DNA of 8,636 bases from Chloroflexota bacterium (GTDB lineage Bacteria > Chloroflexota > Dehalococcoidia > Tepidiformales > Tepidiformaceae). This document shows positions 6,150-8,636 of this stretch, piece after piece; the first letter of the stretch is position 1, and each line of letters begins with the position of its first letter. Below the pieces are notes generated by a model, which had not been told where the DNA came from, ran no database searches, and worked only from the letters and a program-made list of their open reading frames with translations. Made by a program: the position numbers and the translations under genes. The stretch spans positions 1-8,636 of the forward strand of contig CAUJEQ010000211.1 in NCBI GenBank assembly GCA_963169135.1, in the 5' to 3' direction.

Positions 6150-6896
6150 ATGTCTGAATCCGAGCGGCCCGCCTACCGCACCATCCGCGAATGGGCGGGC
6201 GATGAGCGCCCCCGCGAACGCCTCCTCGAACACGGCCCCGGCGTCCTTTCCGATGCAGAACTGATCGCGATCGTCCTCCGCTCCGGTATGCCCGGCGAAA
6301 ACGTGGTCGACATGGCCCGCGCTCTCCTCGACTCAGTGGGCGGGCTCTCGGGCCTGGTGCGCGCCGACCCGAAGGTGATCCAGCGCTCGCGCGGCCTGGG
6401 CCCGGCCAAGGCGGCCCAGATTGCCGCCGCCGTCGAGCTGGGCCGCCGCGCCCAGCAACTCGATCCTTCGGAACGCCCCGTCCTCCTGCGGCCCGATGCC
6501 GTCTTCCGCCTCCTCGGGCCGCGCCTGGTCGGCCGCCGCCGCGAGGAGTTCTACGTCCTCCCGCTCGATACGCGAGGCCGGCTGCTCGGCTCGGTCGCAC
6601 CGGCCAACGGGGGCGCCGCGAACTCGGTCGCGGTCCGCCCTGCCGAGGCCTTCCGCGAAGCCATCATCCACGACGCCGTCTCCGTCGTGATCGCCCACAA
6701 CCACCCTTCCGGCGACCCCCGCCCGAGCCCCCAGGACGTGGCCGTGACGAAGGGCCTCATCGCCGCGGGCAAGCTGCTCGACATCGAGGTGCTGGACCAC
6801 GTCGTCATCGGTGCCACCACCTTCGTCTCCATGCAGCGCGAGGGCATGGCTTTCGAACGCACCGGCAGCAACCGGGGGATGGCAGCGGAGCGCTGA
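6150..6896 (+). CDS. radC: RadC family JAMM-domain protein (UPF0758)
   Basis: The protein has 248 residues, slightly longer than typical RadC (about 220-230). The N-terminal region (about 8-60) has the family phrases RPRERLLEHGP, LSDAELIAIVLRSG and NVVDMARALL. A helix-hairpin-helix-like segment follows (about 63-97, with SRGLGPAKAAQIAAAVELG). The C-terminal JAB/MPN+ domain (about 110-232) holds the metal site HNHPSGDPRPSPQD: H183, H185 and D196 fit the H-x-H-x(10)-D pattern, S193 is the usual conserved serine, and E132/E133 is the likely JAMM glutamate. The family name comes from an old DNA-repair assignment that was later withdrawn for E. coli; its biochemical role is unsettled. All catalytic-type residues are intact, so it is not degenerate. 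The start is supported by the adjacent leaderless -10 box. Its TGA stop lies inside a 17-bp dyad. Confidence 0.95.
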   Translation: MSESERPAYRTIREWAGDERPRERLLEHGPGVLSDAELIAIVLRSGMPGENVVDMARALLDSVGGLSGLVRADPKVIQRSRGLGPAKAAQIAAAVELGRRAQQLDPSERPVLLRPDAVFRLLGPRLVGRRREEFYVLPLDTRGRLLGSVAPANGGAANSVAVRPAEAFREAIIHDAVSVVIAHNHPSGDPRPSPQDVAVTKGLIAAGKLLDIEVLDHVVIGATTFVSMQREGMAFERTGSNRGMAAER

Positions 6897-6911
6897 GTGC
6901 CGTCGGCACTC
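6895..6911. promoter_or_regulatory. Perfect 7-3-7 dyad at the radC stop (candidate operator or stem-loop)
   Basis: GAGTGCC-GTC-GGCACTC is a perfect 17-bp inverted repeat overlapping the last two bases of the radC TGA. No T-run follows, so it is a poor intrinsic terminator. Its length and symmetry suit a dimeric repressor site. The right arm recurs as CGGCACTCC at 6904-6912 and again at 7022-7030 in the thiolase leader, on the far side of the promoter. Confidence 0.45.
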
Positions 6912-6949
6912 CCATAGCCTCCGCCTATAGCTTCCGACCTTCCTATCCA

Positions 6950-6979
6950 CTGGCATCGGGTTCTTCGCCTCCGTACAAT
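6950..6979 (+). promoter_or_regulatory. Promoter of the thiolase gene
   Basis: CTGGCA (6950-6955, 4/6 to TTGACA) and TACAAT (6974-6979, 5/6 to TATAAT) are separated by 18 bp. The expected transcription start is near 6986, giving a leader of about 60 nt before ATG 7048. The same TACAAT sequence serves as the -10-like box upstream of radC. Confidence 0.55.
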
Positions 6980-7047
6980 GACGAAACCGTGCACCCCGCG
7001 GGCCGCGCGTCGGCGGCACCCCGGCACTCCGCACTCAGGACTGAACA

Positions 7048-8223
7048 ATGGAAGATGTCGTCATTACCAGCGGCGTCCGGACTGCCATCGGCAAGTTCCA
7101 GGGCTCCCTCGCTGATGTCCCCGCCTCCGACCTCGGAGCGCACGTCATCCGCGAGGCCGTGGCCCGCGCGGGCATCGCCCCCGAAAACGTCGACCAGGTA
7201 GTCATGGGCATCGTCGGCCAGGTCGCCGAGGACGCCTACCTCTCCCGCCACTCGACGGTGAAGGCCGGCCTGCCCATCGGCACACCCGCCATGAACGTCA
7301 ACCGCATCTGCGGCTCGGGCCTCGAAGCGATCAACACCGCCTCCCGCCTCATCCAGAGCGGCGACGCCGACGTCGTCGTTGCCGGCGGCGCCGAGAACAT
7401 GACGCGCATGCCCTTCTACCTGCGCAAGGCCCGCGGCGGCTACCGCCTCGGCCACGACAGCATCGAAGACGGCATCATCCACATGCTCAGCGACCCCTTC
7501 AAGGGCTACCACATGGGCATCACCGCCGAGAACCTGGCCGACCAGTTCGAAGTCAGCCGCGCCGCCCAGGACGAGTTCTCGGCCGAGAGCCAGCGCCGCG
7601 CCATCGCCGCCATCGAGGCCGGCCGCTTCGTCGACCAGATCGCCCCGCTGACCGTGAAGATCGGCCGCGAGGAGAAGGTCTTCGATGTCGACGAGTACCC
7701 CCGCGCCACAACCGTCGAGGCTCTCGGGAAGCTGCGCCCGGCCTTCAAGGAAGGCGGCGTCGTGACCGCCGGCAACGCGAGCGGCATCAACGATGGTGCG
7801 GCCGCCGTCACCGTCATGAGCGCCTCGAAGGCGAAGGAACTCGGCGCCACCCCGCGCATGCGCATCGTCGCCCGCGCCGAGGCCGGCGTGGACCCGTCGA
7901 TCATGGGCAGCGGCCCCATCCCGGCCATCCGCAAGGCGCTCGCAAAGGCCAGCATGAACCTGGACCAGATCGACGTCATCGAGCTGAACGAAGCGTTCGC
8001 GAGCGTCTCCTGCGCCTGCAGCAGCGAACTTGTGCTCGACCCGGCGAAGGTGAACCCGAACGGCGGCGCGATCGCCCTTGGCCACCCGCTCGGCGCCACC
8101 GGCGCGATCCTCACGGTGAAACTCATGCACGAACTCGAGCGCACCGGCGGCCGCTTCGGCATCGTCAGCCTCTGCATCGGCGGCGGCCAGGGCATCGCCA
8201 CCATCTTCGAGCGCGTCAGCTAA
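7048..8223 (+). CDS. Thiolase (acetyl-CoA C-acetyltransferase type)
   Basis: The 391-residue length is standard for biosynthetic thiolases, which condense two acyl-CoA (classically two acetyl-CoA to acetoacetyl-CoA) or run in reverse in beta-oxidation; cytoplasmic, tetrameric in well-studied members. The catalytic set is complete: nucleophile C88 in NRICGSGLEAI, N314 in NEAFA, H346 in GHPLGATGA, and C376 in LCIGGGQG, matching C89, N316, H348 and C378 of the Zoogloea enzyme. ATG 7048 is preceded by AGGA at 7037-7040 with seven bases spacing, and the product begins with the normal family start VVITSGVRTAIGKFQGS. The gene has its own promoter and a strong terminator, so it seems monocistronic. 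Substrate length cannot be told from sequence; acetoacetyl-CoA thiolase (AtoB/PhaA-like) is the best guess, but a fadA-type role is possible with no fad or phb genes nearby. Confidence 0.95.
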   Translation: MEDVVITSGVRTAIGKFQGSLADVPASDLGAHVIREAVARAGIAPENVDQVVMGIVGQVAEDAYLSRHSTVKAGLPIGTPAMNVNRICGSGLEAINTASRLIQSGDADVVVAGGAENMTRMPFYLRKARGGYRLGHDSIEDGIIHMLSDPFKGYHMGITAENLADQFEVSRAAQDEFSAESQRRAIAAIEAGRFVDQIAPLTVKIGREEKVFDVDEYPRATTVEALGKLRPAFKEGGVVTAGNASGINDGAAAVTVMSASKAKELGATPRMRIVARAEAGVDPSIMGSGPIPAIRKALAKASMNLDQIDVIELNEAFASVSCACSSELVLDPAKVNPNGGAIALGHPLGATGAILTVKLMHELERTGGRFGIVSLCIGGGQGIATIFERVS

Positions 8224-8229
8224 GCGCTC

Positions 8230-8250
8230 ACCACGAGACACCACGAGACA
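8230..8250 (+). repeat. Tandem 10-bp duplication CCACGAGACA
   Basis: CCACGAGACA occurs twice in direct succession (8231-8240 and 8241-8250), and the preceding A8230 extends the periodicity to 21 bases. It lies between the thiolase stop and the terminator. The end of the second copy (GAGACA) forms the base of the terminator stem. Confidence 0.9.
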
Positions 8251-8280
8251 GGCCGCCCGGTTGGGCGGCCTGTTTCTTTT
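8245..8280 (+). terminator. Strong rho-independent terminator of the thiolase gene
   Basis: ACAGGCCGCCC (8248-8258) pairs perfectly with GGGCGGCCTGT (8263-8273) across a GGTT loop. With one G-T wobble the stem can extend to 14 pairs (8245-8276). The run TTTCTTTT (8273-8280) follows. It sits 22 bp after the thiolase stop. On the opposite strand the hairpin is the same but the following bases are only moderately T-rich, so efficient termination of the convergent antitoxin gene is less sure. Confidence 0.95.
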
Positions 8281-8303
8281 CCAGTGGGGGGCGGTTTATC
8301 CCG

Positions 8304-8636
8304 TCAGGGACGAGCAAACGGCCCCTCCACTGCCTCGATCAGTCTCGATATGCTCGTGAAATCGACTCCCTCCGCCGGCACCGCATCCGAGCAGGGGAGC
8401 GCATCGCGGTCGGTGTTGGATTCAGGCTTCTGAGCCAACTCCCGCAGGAACGCGGTCACCGCGACACCATCGTGCGGGTCGATATGAGCCGGCACCACGA
8501 GCGCGGGTGCAACATCACTGGCTGACTGCCCCCGGGCCAGGCGCTCACGCAGGGCCCGTTCGAGCAGGGCGGTAAGCGTTGTCCCCTCCCGGACCGCCAT
8601 GATCTTTGCCTCCTTGAGGAGGTCATCATGGATGTT
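8304..8636 (-). CDS. VapB-like ribbon-helix-helix antitoxin (5'-partial)
   Basis: The frame is open to the right edge: twelve codons (NIHDDLLKEAKI) precede the first visible ATG at 8600 and match the start of VapB-type antitoxins (typically MRTTLNIDDDLLxEA), so only a few codons are missing and ATG 8600 is internal. Visible residues 1-35 form a ribbon-helix-helix DNA-binding domain (NIHDDLLKEA, EGTTLTALLERALRERLAR). The C-terminal end (VPAEGVDFTSISRLIEAVEG) resembles the toxin-neutralising tail GxDLTSNAxLLD of VapB proteins. Between them is a polar stretch of about 45 residues that makes this 110-plus protein longer than common VapB (about 70-90). No VapC gene follows: only 80 bp separate its stop from the convergent thiolase gene. 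Either the toxin gene lies outside the window, which would be reversed order, or this is an orphan. Confidence 0.8.
   Translation of the reverse strand, partial: NIHDDLLKEAKIMAVREGTTLTALLERALRERLARGQSASDVAPALVVPAHIDPHDGVAVTAFLRELAQKPESNTDRDALPCSDAVPAEGVDFTSISRLIEAVEGPFARP

Noticed and set aside
6978..7201. Short open frames in the thiolase leader (ATG 6978, GTG 6989)
   Set aside because: Both are out of frame with the thiolase, run into its coding region, and have no Shine-Dalgarno or recognisable product. The ATG at 6978 overlaps the -10 box itself and so would not be in the transcript.
6943..8244. A 433-codon minus-strand open frame over the thiolase gene
   Set aside because: It is a low-complexity Ala/Gly/Asp/Val-rich shadow of an unmistakable thiolase, and it crosses the thiolase promoter and stop region.
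1..8636. CRISPR array, tRNA/rRNA genes, insertion sequence or phage genes
   Set aside because: No spaced direct repeats, cloverleaf sequence, transposase or terminal inverted repeats, or phage structural proteins were found on reading both strands.

Overview
The window is GC-rich bacterial DNA, with coding third positions mostly G or C. It carries six complete genes and two that run off the edges. Gene content (an adaptor ClpS, a RadC/JAMM protein, a biosynthetic-type thiolase, a VapB-like antitoxin, a giant multi-pass membrane protein) and the -10-like boxes sitting 6-7 nt upstream of ATG codons that lack a Shine-Dalgarno fit a Chloroflexota-type or similar monoderm, thermophile-related bacterium. 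That assignment is an impression from style and protein families, not a proof. No tRNA, rRNA, CRISPR array, insertion sequence or phage gene is visible, and no gene-free stretch reaches 300 bases.

Layout. 1-4224 (+) is the 3' part of a very large integral membrane protein; the reading frame is open from base 1, so its true start lies outside. Its middle is built from about seven tandem copies, plus degenerate edges, of a roughly 105-residue hydrophobic module. It converges on a small helical protein of unknown function (4245-4556, -). That gene is divergent from clpS (4688-4984, +), which has a leaderless-type promoter. A perfect five-copy 7-bp repeat (TTTCCTC) and a small stem-loop then precede a zinc-finger / transmembrane / LysM protein (5059-5601, +). 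This gene overlaps by GTGA with a two-transmembrane protein of unknown function (5598-6125, +), so the two form a translationally coupled pair. Next comes radC (6150-6896, +), again with a -10-like box just upstream of ATG. Its stop codon lies inside a perfect 17-bp dyad that could be an operator for the following thiolase gene (7048-8223, +). The thiolase has its own promoter and ends at a strong intrinsic terminator. A VapB-type antitoxin (8304-8636, -) enters from the right edge with no toxin gene following it.

How the parts relate. There is no single pathway. The clearest functional pair is the zinc-finger/LysM protein with its overlapping two-pass partner, which looks like a small envelope module. 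ClpS is the substrate adaptor for ClpA/ClpC-type proteases, but no protease gene is next to it. The thiolase is a single-gene unit between its own promoter and terminator. The most unusual elements are the modular membrane protein, the zinc-finger/TM/LysM architecture, the heptamer repeat in front of it, the dyad at the radC-thiolase junction, and the apparently orphan, elongated VapB.
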